Below, one piece after another: positions 43,312-52,193 of a stretch of 59,432 bases of DNA; position 1 is the stretch's first letter, and every line of letters begins with the position of its first letter. The position numbers and the translations under genes are program-made. The notes under the pieces were generated by a model. It ran no database searches, was not told the DNA's origin, and saw only the letters and a program-made list of their open reading frames with translations. Source of the DNA: Bacillota bacterium (GTDB lineage: Bacteria; Bacillota; Clostridia; Lachnospirales; Cellulosilyticaceae); the NCBI GenBank assembly GCA_023410675.1, contig JAEYPM010000098.1:1-59432 (forward strand). The letters run 5' to 3'.

Positions 43312-44790
43312 TTATAATAAAATACAAATTAACCCACCATTGCCTTCATTGATAATTTTTTGCAATGTTTCCTGCAATTTTTGTTGTGCATCTTCGGGCA
43401 TTCTATACAACTTGTTTTGAAGTCCTTCATTAACGAGTTCATAAAGTGATTTACCAAAGATATTAGATTCCCATATTCTTGTTGGCTCAATTTGAAACTC
43501 ACTTAGTAATGAATTAACTAAGTCTTCGCTTTGTTTTTCTGTTCCTACAATAGGTGAAACTTCTGTTTCAATATTTGCTTTAATGATATGGTAACTTGGA
43601 GCACTTGCCTTTAATTTTACACCAAATCTGTTGCCTTGTCTTACAATCTCTGGCTCATTTAATTGTAATTCATCAAACATAGGGCTTACAATACCATAAC
43701 CTTTTTCTTTCACTTCATTTAGAGCATAAGCAACTTTATCATATTCTTTTTTAACTACTGAAAGTTCTCTAATCAGTGTCATCAGTTCATGATCTCCATG
43801 AATTTCTATACCAGTTGTTTCTGAAAGTATGTGATAGAATAATTCATCAGTTGTGTTAAGATCTATTTTCACAACACCTTCACCAAGCTGTATCTTTTCT
43901 AAATAGACATTTTTAACAAAGTCTATCTCTCTAAATTTATCTATACTTTCCTTTATTTGTCTGATATTCTCTAAAGGAAAAACATATTCTTTGATGTAAT
44001 CGATACAGGCTTTCTTAAGCCAATGGTCCCTCCCTAGTGCTTCAATCCATTTTGGAAGTGAAAATTGTATTTCATTTAGTGGAAACTCATGCAATATCTT
44101 TTCAAGTAATTGGTTAATATCTTCAACCTTCATTTGTGCTATATCCATTGGTACTACTGGCACATCATACTCTCTTGATAGTATGTTTGCTTCTTCAAGT
44201 ATCGAAATGTCAAAAGGCTTTTTGGTATTATATATTACAATAAATGGTTTCCCAAGCTTTTTGAGTTCCGTAATCGTTTTTTGTTCAGCCTCTATGTAAC
44301 TTGATCTTGATATGCCTGTAATACTACTATCAGCCGTTACAACAATGCCAATTGTAGCATGATCCGTGATGACCTTTTTTGTACCAATTTCTGCTGCCTT
44401 TGAAAAAGGAATTTCTTCCTCAAACCAAGGTGTTTTGACCATACGTGGTGTATTGTTATAAATATGCCCCTCAGCCTCTGGCACCATGTATCCCACACAA
44501 TCTATCATTCTTATTTTTACATCAAAATCTCCACCGATTGTTATACTAATGGCTTCATTAGGTATAAACTTAGGTTCTGTTGTGGTAATGACTTTACCAT
44601 CTCCACTTTGAGGCAGTTCATCTTGCATGCGTTCCTTAGTATATTCATTGTGTATATTAGGAATAACTAGTGTTTCCATAAATCGTTTAATTAATGTTGA
44701 TTTACCTGTCCTTACAGGTCCTACTACGCCTATATATATATCACCATTTGTTCTTTCAGAAATATCTCTGTATATATCGTAATATTCCAT
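43312..44790 (-). CDS. spoIVA: SpoIVA, spore coat basement-layer ATPase
   Basis: A Walker-type ATPase that polymerises on the forespore and anchors the coat. The P-loop GPVRTGKS is at residues 24-31, and the C-terminus NGGLICILL is typical. At 492 residues it has exactly the B. subtilis length. The start is the ATG at 44790 with AAGGAGGT; the frame from 44832 is an artefact. A sigma-E-like -10 CATACATT lies upstream, fitting mother-cell expression. It shows that the organism forms spores. Confidence 0.97.
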   Translation of the reverse strand: MEYYDIYRDISERTNGDIYIGVVGPVRTGKSTLIKRFMETLVIPNIHNEYTKERMQDELPQSGDGKVITTTEPKFIPNEAISITIGGDFDVKIRMIDCVGYMVPEAEGHIYNNTPRMVKTPWFEEEIPFSKAAEIGTKKVITDHATIGIVVTADSSITGISRSSYIEAEQKTITELKKLGKPFIVIYNTKKPFDISILEEANILSREYDVPVVPMDIAQMKVEDINQLLEKILHEFPLNEIQFSLPKWIEALGRDHWLKKACIDYIKEYVFPLENIRQIKESIDKFREIDFVKNVYLEKIQLGEGVVKIDLNTTDELFYHILSETTGIEIHGDHELMTLIRELSVVKKEYDKVAYALNEVKEKGYGIVSPMFDELQLNEPEIVRQGNRFGVKLKASAPSYHIIKANIETEVSPIVGTEKQSEDLVNSLLSEFQIEPTRIWESNIFGKSLYELVNEGLQNKLYRMPEDAQQKLQETLQKIINEGNGGLICILL

Positions 44791-44817
44791 CTGAAATACC
44801 TCCTTATATATATTAAA

Positions 44818-44825
44818 AATGTATG
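44818..44825 (-). promoter_or_regulatory. Possible sigma-E -10 element of spoIVA
   Basis: CATACATT on the minus strand (44825-44818) matches the CATACAnT consensus of sigma-E -10 boxes and lies 28 nt before the spoIVA ATG. The -35 is poor (a weak ACATATAT-like match upstream), so this is only a candidate. Confidence 0.35.
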
Positions 44826-44881
44826 GGTACATTTAAATATATGTAATTAATGGCAATATATGCTTAAATAATAGGACTTAT

Positions 44882-45877
44882 CTAATAAAAATCTTCTTCC
44901 TTCTTATCACGTATCATAAGATTTGTAGCAGCTTCCTTTGCGTTAGCATTTTCAAATAAAACCTTATAGATAACACTTAATATTGGCATATCCACTTGAT
45001 ACTTTTTCATTAGATTGTATCCTGCTTTTGTTGTAGGAACTCCTTCTACTACCATGTTCACCTTTTTTATTGCTTCATCTATTGTATAGCCTTGTCCAAT
45101 AAGCTCGCCTGCTCTTCTATTCCTACTATGACCACTTGTACATGTTACAATAAGATCACCGATACCAGCTAGTCCTCTAAATGTATCAATATGCCCACCC
45201 ATGGCAACGCCAAGACGTGCAATCTCCGCAATACCTCTTGTAATAAGAGCTGCTTTAGTATTGTCTCCATAGCCACAGCCTTCCACAGCTCCTGCGGCTA
45301 ATGCTATTACATTTTTTAGAGCTCCTGCGACTTCTACCCCTATAATATCTTCATTGGTGTAAACTCTAAAATAATTATTCATAAATACATCTTGGATGTG
45401 TGTAGCTGCTTTCATATTATTGCTACTCACCACTACTGTAGTAGGCATATGTCTTGCGACTTCTTCTGCATGACTTGGTCCTGATAATACTACTACTTCA
45501 TTGTCAATTTCCTCATTGATGACTTCTGATAACCTTAGAAGTGTCTCTTGTTCAATTCCCTTAGCAACATTTACGATAATAGCTTTATCTGATATAAAAG
45601 GCTTAAATCTTTTTGCAGTTTCTCTTACAAATTTAGAGGGTACTGCAAATACAATAATATCTTTATCTAAAGCTGCTTCCTTTTCACAAGTTGTAAAGGC
45701 AATTTCAAGTGGAATTTTGATCCCTGGAAGGCACCTTTTATTTTCCATATATTTTAATATAGCGTCTTTTTCTAAATCATCATAACACCACATGGTTACA
45801 TGATTGCCATTTTCATTTAATAAAAGTCCTAATGCAAGTCCCCAGCTACCTGCACCTATTACACTGATATGACACAT
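44882..45877 (-). CDS. gpsA: NAD(P)-dependent glycerol-3-phosphate dehydrogenase
   Basis: Makes sn-glycerol-3-phosphate from dihydroxyacetone phosphate for phospholipids. Its 331 residues match the family: N-terminal NAD loop VIGAGSWGLALGLLL, GLAGIGDLIVTCTSGHSRNRRAGELIG in the C-terminal catalytic half, and the Lys in ALKNVIALAAG. It is 20 bp from plsY, the next step in the same pathway. The RBS is AGGAG. Confidence 0.96.
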   Translation of the reverse strand: MCHISVIGAGSWGLALGLLLNENGNHVTMWCYDDLEKDAILKYMENKRCLPGIKIPLEIAFTTCEKEAALDKDIIVFAVPSKFVRETAKRFKPFISDKAIIVNVAKGIEQETLLRLSEVINEEIDNEVVVLSGPSHAEEVARHMPTTVVVSSNNMKAATHIQDVFMNNYFRVYTNEDIIGVEVAGALKNVIALAAGAVEGCGYGDNTKAALITRGIAEIARLGVAMGGHIDTFRGLAGIGDLIVTCTSGHSRNRRAGELIGQGYTIDEAIKKVNMVVEGVPTTKAGYNLMKKYQVDMPILSVIYKVLFENANAKEAATNLMIRDKKEEDFY

Positions 45878-45897
45878 ATTTACTACTCCTATCTATT

Positions 45898-46503
45898 CTA
45901 TTTTTTACTTACTATTTTTAATTCGGTACCATTAATAATCCTTTTTATATTTTCACTGTGCCTAAAAGCAGTGACGGCAAAAACCACACAACCTAGAATG
46001 ATTGCTTCTATCTTATAAGTATAATGAGAACTGAATATTCCTATAAGTATAGGAATAGATGCTGTCATCATTAATGAGCTTATCGATACAATTTTTGTTA
46101 TGATACATGTAATAATAAAAACTAGCCCTGCTATACAACCTATTCTAATGTCTAAAGCAAATAGCATGCCAACACTTACAGCAATTCCTTTGCCTCCCTT
46201 AAACCCAAAAAATATTGGATAACTATGCCCTAGTATTGCACCTATTCCTGTATAAAGGGCTACAATCAACGTTTGTTCATCAAATAATGCTGTTGTTATG
46301 ATAATAGCTAATACACACTTAAAAAAGTCACATAAAAAAACTATCAGACCTGCCTTTTTCCCTAATACTCTCAAAGTATTAGTGGCTCCAGCATTACCAC
46401 TACCATGTTTTTTAATATCTATCCCCTTAATTTTGCCATATAATATTGCTGATTGGATACCTCCAAACATATACCCAATAATCCATGCTACTAATCTATA
46501 CAT
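45898..46503 (-). CDS. plsY: Acyl-phosphate:glycerol-3-phosphate acyltransferase PlsY
   Basis: Membrane enzyme (201 residues, about five hydrophobic segments) that starts phosphatidic acid synthesis. The motifs SGNAGATNTLRVLGKKAG, GHSYPIFFGFKGGKGIAVSVG and FRHSENIKRIINGTE match the PlsY active site. It is 2 bp from der, and gpsA follows. The RBS is GAGAGGG. Confidence 0.95.
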   Translation of the reverse strand: MYRLVAWIIGYMFGGIQSAILYGKIKGIDIKKHGSGNAGATNTLRVLGKKAGLIVFLCDFFKCVLAIIITTALFDEQTLIVALYTGIGAILGHSYPIFFGFKGGKGIAVSVGMLFALDIRIGCIAGLVFIITCIITKIVSISSLMMTASIPILIGIFSSHYTYKIEAIILGCVVFAVTAFRHSENIKRIINGTELKIVSKK

Positions 46504-46505
46504 CC

Positions 46506-47831
46506 TTAATCCCTCTCACCTTTTTCTCTAATAATTAATCTAATTGGTGTTCCTTTAAATCCAAAAGCTTCTCTCATTTGATTTTCAATATATCTTATAT
46601 AAGAAAAGTGTGCTAACTCTTTATCATTTACAAAAAGTACAAAAGTTGGTGGTTTAACACTTACTTGTGTCATATAGAAAATTTTAAGAGCTTTACCTTT
46701 ATCAGAAGGTGGCTGATTCATACTCATTGCTTCATAGAGCACTTCATTGATAACACCTGTGCTAATTCTTAATGATTGGGTTTGAGCAATAGTACTTATC
46801 ATTTCAAAGATTTTTGGGATTCTTTGCCCAGTTTTTGCAGATATAAACATACATGGTGCATACGTCATAAATGCTAGGGTGTTAACAATATTCTTTAAAT
46901 ATTTATTCATGGTCTTATCATCTTTTTCTATAGCATCCCACTTATTTACTGCAATAATACATCCTTTTCCTGCTTCATGAGCTATTCCTGCTATTTTTGT
47001 ATCTTGCTCAGTAATACCCTCTTGTGCATCAATCAATATAATAACTATATCTGCTCTTTCTACTGCTGCTATAGTACGCAAAACACTATATTTTTCTATT
47101 GCTTCAGTTACTTTTTTCTTTTTTCTAAGCCCTGCTGTGTCTATAAAAATGTATTTTTGATCATCAATTGTCACTTCAGTGTCTACTGCATCTCTGGTGG
47201 TCCCTGCAATATCACTTACAATAACTCTTTCTTCACCTACTATCTTATTGATTAAAGATGATTTTCCTACATTAGGCTTCCCTACTATAGCAACCTTTAT
47301 TGCTTCATCATCTTCAGAATCATCTGCTGCTATGTTAAAATGAGATACTATTTCATCAAGTAAGTCTCCAAAATTTAGGGATTGACCACCTGATACAGGA
47401 ATAGGATCACCGAGTCCTAGATTGTAAAATTCATAAATACTCATGCTTTGTGTAACCATATCATCAACTTTGTTGACTGCTAATACAACAGGTTTTTGAG
47501 ATTTCCTAAGCATATTTGCTACATGCATATCTGAGTCTGTAAGTCCTGTTTTTGAATCAACTAAAAATAAAATAACATCTGCTGAATCTATAGCAGCTTC
47601 TGCCTGTCTTCTCATTTGGCTCAAAATAACATCTGTACTTTCTGGCTCTATACCGCCAGTATCTACAAGGGTGAATTTATGATTGAGCCATTCTACCTCA
47701 GCATATATTCTATCCCTTGTAACGCCAGGGGTATCGTCTACTATAGATATTCTTGATTTGGCTAGTCTATTAAACAGGGTTGATTTCCCCACATTAGGCC
47801 TTCCTATAACTGCTACTATTGGTTTGCTCAT
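46506..47831 (-). CDS. der: Der (EngA), double GTPase for 50S assembly
   Basis: Two tandem GTPase domains, with P-loops GRPNVGKSTLFN near residue 9 and GKPNVGKSSLIN near 185, and a C-terminal KH-like domain. It helps assemble the 50S ribosomal subunit. The start is the ATG at 47831 (441 residues, AAAGGAG RBS), overlapping the upstream gene by 4 nt; an upstream frame to 47870 lies inside the neighbour. It belongs to the der-plsY-gpsA-spoIVA block shared with Bacillus. Confidence 0.95.
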   Translation of the reverse strand: MSKPIVAVIGRPNVGKSTLFNRLAKSRISIVDDTPGVTRDRIYAEVEWLNHKFTLVDTGGIEPESTDVILSQMRRQAEAAIDSADVILFLVDSKTGLTDSDMHVANMLRKSQKPVVLAVNKVDDMVTQSMSIYEFYNLGLGDPIPVSGGQSLNFGDLLDEIVSHFNIAADDSEDDEAIKVAIVGKPNVGKSSLINKIVGEERVIVSDIAGTTRDAVDTEVTIDDQKYIFIDTAGLRKKKKVTEAIEKYSVLRTIAAVERADIVIILIDAQEGITEQDTKIAGIAHEAGKGCIIAVNKWDAIEKDDKTMNKYLKNIVNTLAFMTYAPCMFISAKTGQRIPKIFEMISTIAQTQSLRISTGVINEVLYEAMSMNQPPSDKGKALKIFYMTQVSVKPPTFVLFVNDKELAHFSYIRYIENQMREAFGFKGTPIRLIIREKGERD

Positions 47832-49162
47832 GCGTTCTTCTCCTTTATAGCTAAAATAGCCTTTAACCACTCCTTGCCATGGTTAGGCATGATGACTACT
47901 TGTTTGTTTAACTCTTTTGCTATTGTATCAATTGTATAGTCATCTAACAAGACTTGTTCTCCACATTTTAACATGTTTTCTGCTAATAGAATAGCCTCTC
48001 CCAGTTTTTCTTTGGTTTTTAGTGTACGAACTATATCTGCTCCTGTTAAAAGTCCAGTAACAGTGATATGCTCTCCAAAAAAATCATTTTCAACAGGATA
48101 AATATAAGCTGTAAGACCTGGAAATTTCTTATTAACTTCTATAATACATTCTTTTATGAAGTTTTCTGTTATTTTCCCTGTAGCAATAGAGACCTCCAAT
48201 TTATCGTCTATAACTAAATCTATTTTTTCAAGTGATTTTTTTAGTTCATATTTAAATTTAGTTAACATCCCAACGCCATTATCAAGAACTGGGAAATCCT
48301 CATATTCTTTGTAAACAGGTAAATCCACATCAGCTGTAGTATAAAATTCATCGGCTGCAAATATAAACCGTGTATTCATTTTTTCTAAATAATAGTGTTG
48401 CCACTTATTCACAGTATCAATGACCTCTTTTGCAGAAGACTTATCAAAAGGCACAAGTTTATCAAGCTGATCACGATATTTAGAAATACCTACTGGAACT
48501 ACTGTTAACGATAAAATATCTGGAATAAATACACTTAAGTCTTTAATAGTGGTTTCTAAAACATCTCCATCATTAATTCCTTTGCAAAGAACAATTTGCC
48601 CATTAATTTTAATACCAGCATCAATAAGCATTTTAATTTGAGTGATAATGTTTCCTGCAAATTTGTTATTAAGTAAGCTAATTCTAACCTCTGGCAACGT
48701 AGCATGGATTGATATATTAATTGGCGAAAGTTTGTGCTTAATAAGTCTATCCATGTCCTTTTCTGACATATTCGTCAAGGTTATATAATTACCATTTAAA
48801 TAAGACATTCTCCAATCATCATCTTTAAAATAAACAGTATCTCTCATGTTTGGCGGAAGCTGATCAATAAAACAAAACTTACACTTATTTCTACATCTAA
48901 TAAGTTCATCCATTAAACTATTTTCGAAAACAAGTCCTAGATCCTCATTATATTCTTTATCAATTTCCAAAAGCCAAACTTCACCATCTCTTTTTCGAAC
49001 TTGAATTTCTATGTATTCCTCAGCTAGGAAATAGCGATAGTCAAATACATCTTCTATATTTTGATTGTTAATAGAAAGTAATGTATCCCCTGGTTCTAGT
49101 TCCATTTCTTCTGCAATACTTCCTGGCTGAACTTTTATTATCTTATGCTCTTTAAATTTCAT
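47828..49162 (-). CDS. DUF512 PDZ-radical SAM protein
   Basis: A 444-residue protein with a PDZ-like N-terminus (QPGSIAEEMELEPGDTLLSINNQN), a Cys motif (CRNKCKFCFID) of the radical SAM type and the long DUF512 C-terminal domain. The substrate is unknown; members of this family are usually next to der, as here, and are expected to act on RNA or the ribosome, though that link is inference. It is translationally coupled to der by a 4-nt overlap. The RBS is AGGAG. Confidence 0.88.
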   Translation of the reverse strand: MKFKEHKIIKVQPGSIAEEMELEPGDTLLSINNQNIEDVFDYRYFLAEEYIEIQVRKRDGEVWLLEIDKEYNEDLGLVFENSLMDELIRCRNKCKFCFIDQLPPNMRDTVYFKDDDWRMSYLNGNYITLTNMSEKDMDRLIKHKLSPINISIHATLPEVRISLLNNKFAGNIITQIKMLIDAGIKINGQIVLCKGINDGDVLETTIKDLSVFIPDILSLTVVPVGISKYRDQLDKLVPFDKSSAKEVIDTVNKWQHYYLEKMNTRFIFAADEFYTTADVDLPVYKEYEDFPVLDNGVGMLTKFKYELKKSLEKIDLVIDDKLEVSIATGKITENFIKECIIEVNKKFPGLTAYIYPVENDFFGEHITVTGLLTGADIVRTLKTKEKLGEAILLAENMLKCGEQVLLDDYTIDTIAKELNKQVVIMPNHGKEWLKAILAIKEKNA

Positions 49163-49184
49163 TTCTTCATCTCCTGGTTCTACT

Positions 49185-50009
49185 TCACTTCTTTAAAGCC
49201 ATAAATGCTCCTAATGTCCCCCTTTTGCCCTCACTTGCTCTATGAGAGAAAAAAACGTCCTTATTACACGAAGTACATAGGCTTGATATACATATATTCT
49301 TTTCAAGAATTCCATTCTTTATGAGTATTTGTTTATTGCTCTCCCATAAATCAATCTTATATTTGCTATTTGAAGGATTATACATAATAAATGAACTTTG
49401 ACCAAATAAATTGATAAATTCATCGGCAACTGCCTTATCTACCTCAAAACAACAGGGGCCAATGGAAGGTCCTATAGCTACCTCAATTTCTTCAGGGTTA
49501 ATGCCCTCTTTATTCTTCCATAAATCAACCATTCCCTTTGCTATATCCTGAACTGTTCCTCTCCATCCTGCATGTGCCATTCCTATAACCTGTGACGTGG
49601 GAGCATAAAAAAACAATGGAACACAATCTGCATAATGGGTAACTAAGGTAACATTTCTTTCTTTGGTATAGATACCATCTACACTATCCCACTTATTTGG
49701 ATATATTATTCCATTGCCTTTATTCAACGAGGTAACTTCTACTATGTTCGTTTCATGTACTTGTTTTGATAATACTAGGCTATCTACCTTTACCCCTATA
49801 GCCTCACATATCCTTTCATAATTTTCGATCACATTCTCTCTTATATCACCTCTATTAAACCCTAAGTTTAAGCTAGAACAATCTCCTGTGCTCACCCCAC
49901 CGTTTCTAGTTGTAAAGCAATGAATTAAATCAGAACTATTCTTCCATTTATTAAAAATCACATAATCAATACCATTTTTATTAATGCATGTGCATGAATG
50001 GTTTTGCAT
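49185..50009 (-). CDS. pgeF: Peptidoglycan editing factor PgeF / laccase-domain protein
   Basis: A DUF152/YfiH-fold enzyme of 274 residues. Metal and substrate residues are in CFTTRNGGVSTGDCSSLNLG, THYADCVPLFFY, MAHAGWRGTVQDIAKGM and the final FSHRASEGKRGTLGAFMAL. The family is known to correct wrong stem-peptide residues in peptidoglycan and to oxidise or deaminate small molecules; the name polyphenol oxidase is older. The RBS is AAGGAGG, 13 bp after yraN. Confidence 0.93.
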   Translation of the reverse strand: MQNHSCTCINKNGIDYVIFNKWKNSSDLIHCFTTRNGGVSTGDCSSLNLGFNRGDIRENVIENYERICEAIGVKVDSLVLSKQVHETNIVEVTSLNKGNGIIYPNKWDSVDGIYTKERNVTLVTHYADCVPLFFYAPTSQVIGMAHAGWRGTVQDIAKGMVDLWKNKEGINPEEIEVAIGPSIGPCCFEVDKAVADEFINLFGQSSFIMYNPSNSKYKIDLWESNKQILIKNGILEKNICISSLCTSCNKDVFFSHRASEGKRGTLGAFMALKK

Positions 50010-50022
50010 GCAGCTATCCTCC

Positions 50023-50391
50023 TTAAAATGCAGCTATAATATGGGTTAATGTTGTATCTAATATTTCTATAATATCAAATCTACAATTTGCATAGCTGTG
50101 TGATTGAGATCTTAGAAAATACTGTGCAACATATGTTATCTTTTGCTGTTTCTTATAATTTACTGCTTCTCTTGGGTACCCAAATGAACTTTTTGCTCTG
50201 TATTTTACTTCAATAAATATAAAATAATTTTCATGCTGTGCAATGATATCAATTTCTCCAATTTTACATCTATAGTTCATACACAATATTAAATATCCCT
50301 TTGCCTCAAGATACTCTTTTGCCATCTGTTCATATTTAGTACCAATCTGTCTTTTGTTAAGTGTCTGACTTTGTTTTAGCGTAGAGTTCAT
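50023..50391 (-). CDS. YraN-like endonuclease-fold protein (UPF0102)
   Basis: A 122-residue Holliday-junction-resolvase-like protein, with KYEQMAKEYLEAKGYLIL, the acid pair and Lys of the nuclease core in CKIGEIDIIAQHENYFIFIEVKYR and a C-terminal helix. Role in DNA processing is inferred from fold. It overlaps the FlhB-like gene by 35 nt and is 13 bp before pgeF. The RBS is GGAG. Confidence 0.9.
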   Translation of the reverse strand: MNSTLKQSQTLNKRQIGTKYEQMAKEYLEAKGYLILCMNYRCKIGEIDIIAQHENYFIFIEVKYRAKSSFGYPREAVNYKKQQKITYVAQYFLRSQSHSYANCRFDIIEILDTTLTHIIAAF

Positions 50392-50653
50392 CCATATCTC
50401 CTACAAATACCATGATCTTTGCCACAATTTCATAAAGCTGTGGTGGAATAAAACTTCCTACTTCAAGCTCTGTTAAAATTGTCGCCAAATTATCATCTTT
50501 ATAAACAGGGATATGATGCTTATTTGCTTCTTCAATAATATTGTCTGCAACTTCTCCTTTTCCTAATGCAACAACTTGTGGTGCATTCATCTCTGGCGTA
50601 TAGCTAAGTGCGGCTGCTTTTTTAATATCTTTTTTCACATATTTTTTACTCAT
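50357..50653 (-). CDS. FlhB-like small switch protein (YlqH type)
   Basis: A 98-residue stand-alone homologue of the FlhB C-terminal domain (KKAAALSYTPEMNAPQVVALGKGEVADNIIEEANKHHIPVYKDDNLATILTEL). The NPTH cleavage site of full FlhB is absent, so it is not the autocleaving export gate itself. B. subtilis has the same pair in the same place, next to a FliK-like gene and rnhB. It may bind the flagellar or type III export machinery or serve another role. The RBS is AAGGGG. Confidence 0.88.
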   Translation of the reverse strand: MSKKYVKKDIKKAAALSYTPEMNAPQVVALGKGEVADNIIEEANKHHIPVYKDDNLATILTELEVGSFIPPQLYEIVAKIMVFVGDMDELYAKTKSDT

Positions 50654-50663
50654 AGAGCACCCC

Positions 50664-52193
50664 TTAGGCCTTTATATCCATATGACTTATTGTTTCGTAA
50701 GCACTTTCCTTAAAAGGTAATTCTTTCTCATCATCACTATTTAAATAACCCCATAAAACACTTTTTATATTATAACCTAAAGTGCTTATCTCGTTTTCTA
50801 TTTGTTCTGTATACTTTGTAATATGGTTTCTAACGTCTTCATTTATTACGTTAAAGGTCAAGTAAATTTCTTTATCTTTTTTATTAATATGTATTTCAAT
50901 ATGTTCTATATGGGGCATATCTAATGCGAGTACTATATAGATATTATCTATGCTTTCTTTTGTATTTTTCCTATATTTTTGTGGTTTTAAAAAATACAGT
51001 TCACCTTGAAGCACTTGGTTGTGGTAGGTCATAGGGAAAATAAAATGATGCCCCTCTTGATTAAGATTAGCAATAACCTTGATATTCTCTTTAAGTGCAT
51101 CTATTTGTCTTTTATCATCTGGCTTAGCTATTAATTTTTCTAGTGTATCTAATACTTCCTTCGCCGTTTTTGTAAAAGTAAAAGCCTTATCTAATTCTTT
51201 CTCATTATTGCTATGATCAGTTTTAAGCTTTTGCATATCCATAGTATGTCTTTTATCATATAATTCCAGTAAAACCTGTTTCATTAAATCAGTATCTTTT
51301 AATAATACTTCTGGAATATTCTTACCATCTAACCTAATAGCATTGTTTTTATTTTTTTCGCTTTCATTTAAGAGAATATCAGCCTTTATCTTCAAATCAC
51401 TTATATTTAAATCATTGATATCTAAATCACTGGAGCCTAAATTACTTGTATTTATATTCCCCTTATTTAAATCGCTTATGTCCATAGTCTCTATATATGT
51501 CTTTAATATTTGATGAAGATCATTTGTTTTAATATCTTTTGCGAGTACATAAAATACTTCTTTTAAGTCTTCTATTAAAGGAAGTTGGCTAACCATATCT
51601 TTTATAGATGTAGTAAGGCTTGTTACGCCATTTTCCCTAATGGTTTGTACGTATCTTAAATCTGTATCACTCCATGGTTTTTCGAAGGCTGCAAGATTTG
51701 CTAAAACCTTAGGCGGAATATTAAATTCTTTTGTAAAATAATAGGTTTTCAAGAGCATATTTTTATCTAATGGCAACTGTTTGCTCATAAAATCTGAAAT
51801 AATCTCTTTCATAATATTGTTTTTTGGCAGCGTCAGTTCATGAACGACCTTATCTATAATGTCTACTTTATCTTCTAAAGGATGGTTGGTATTTTCTATG
51901 TTACTAATAAATAACTTACCATCTGTTTTATCTTTTACAATAAAAGACATGCGTTCATCTAATTTGAGTGTATCATTGATGATAACTGGTATTTGCACAT
52001 TGGGTCTTATTTCAAGTACATAGCTATTTTCACCTAAATTTTTTACTGTTCCTTTGATTAAGTCACCAACCTTAAGCATATCCATTAATAACTGTTTATA
52101 ACGCAGTGCTAAACTTATTTTTTGATTTTCTGATAGCTGTTGTGAGCTAAGCTGCTTTTGCAAATCGTTTAATAGCTGTGTATTGGTTATCAA
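50664..52193 (-). CDS. FliK-like protein (YlqG type) with a pentapeptide linker
   Basis: A 509-residue protein. An N-terminal beta-barrel-like part (LIKGTVKNLGENSYVLEIRPNV) and a C-terminal FliK-like domain (LQGELYFLKPQKYR, IEHIEIHINKKDKEIYLTFNVINEDVRNHI, residues about 380-480) flank a helical, variable middle. Residues in the middle hold a six-fold five-residue repeat (see 51395-51484). It pairs with the FlhB-like protein; FliK normally measures hook length. The start is a TTG that overlaps the rnhB stop (TTGA), with GAGGGG at the right distance. The gene is diverged, so its exact role is open. Confidence 0.75.
   Translation of the reverse strand: MITNTQLLNDLQKQLSSQQLSENQKISLALRYKQLLMDMLKVGDLIKGTVKNLGENSYVLEIRPNVQIPVIINDTLKLDERMSFIVKDKTDGKLFISNIENTNHPLEDKVDIIDKVVHELTLPKNNIMKEIISDFMSKQLPLDKNMLLKTYYFTKEFNIPPKVLANLAAFEKPWSDTDLRYVQTIRENGVTSLTTSIKDMVSQLPLIEDLKEVFYVLAKDIKTNDLHQILKTYIETMDISDLNKGNINTSNLGSSDLDINDLNISDLKIKADILLNESEKNKNNAIRLDGKNIPEVLLKDTDLMKQVLLELYDKRHTMDMQKLKTDHSNNEKELDKAFTFTKTAKEVLDTLEKLIAKPDDKRQIDALKENIKVIANLNQEGHHFIFPMTYHNQVLQGELYFLKPQKYRKNTKESIDNIYIVLALDMPHIEHIEIHINKKDKEIYLTFNVINEDVRNHITKYTEQIENEISTLGYNIKSVLWGYLNSDDEKELPFKESAYETISHMDIKA
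51395..51484. repeat. 15-bp tandem repeat in the FliK-like gene
   Basis: Six degenerate 15-bp units with the pattern AAATCACT.ATATTT cover 51395-51484. The minus strand encodes five-residue units such as NISDL, DINDL, GSSDL and NTSNL, which resembles the A(D/N)LXX pentapeptide pattern. Confidence 0.75.
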
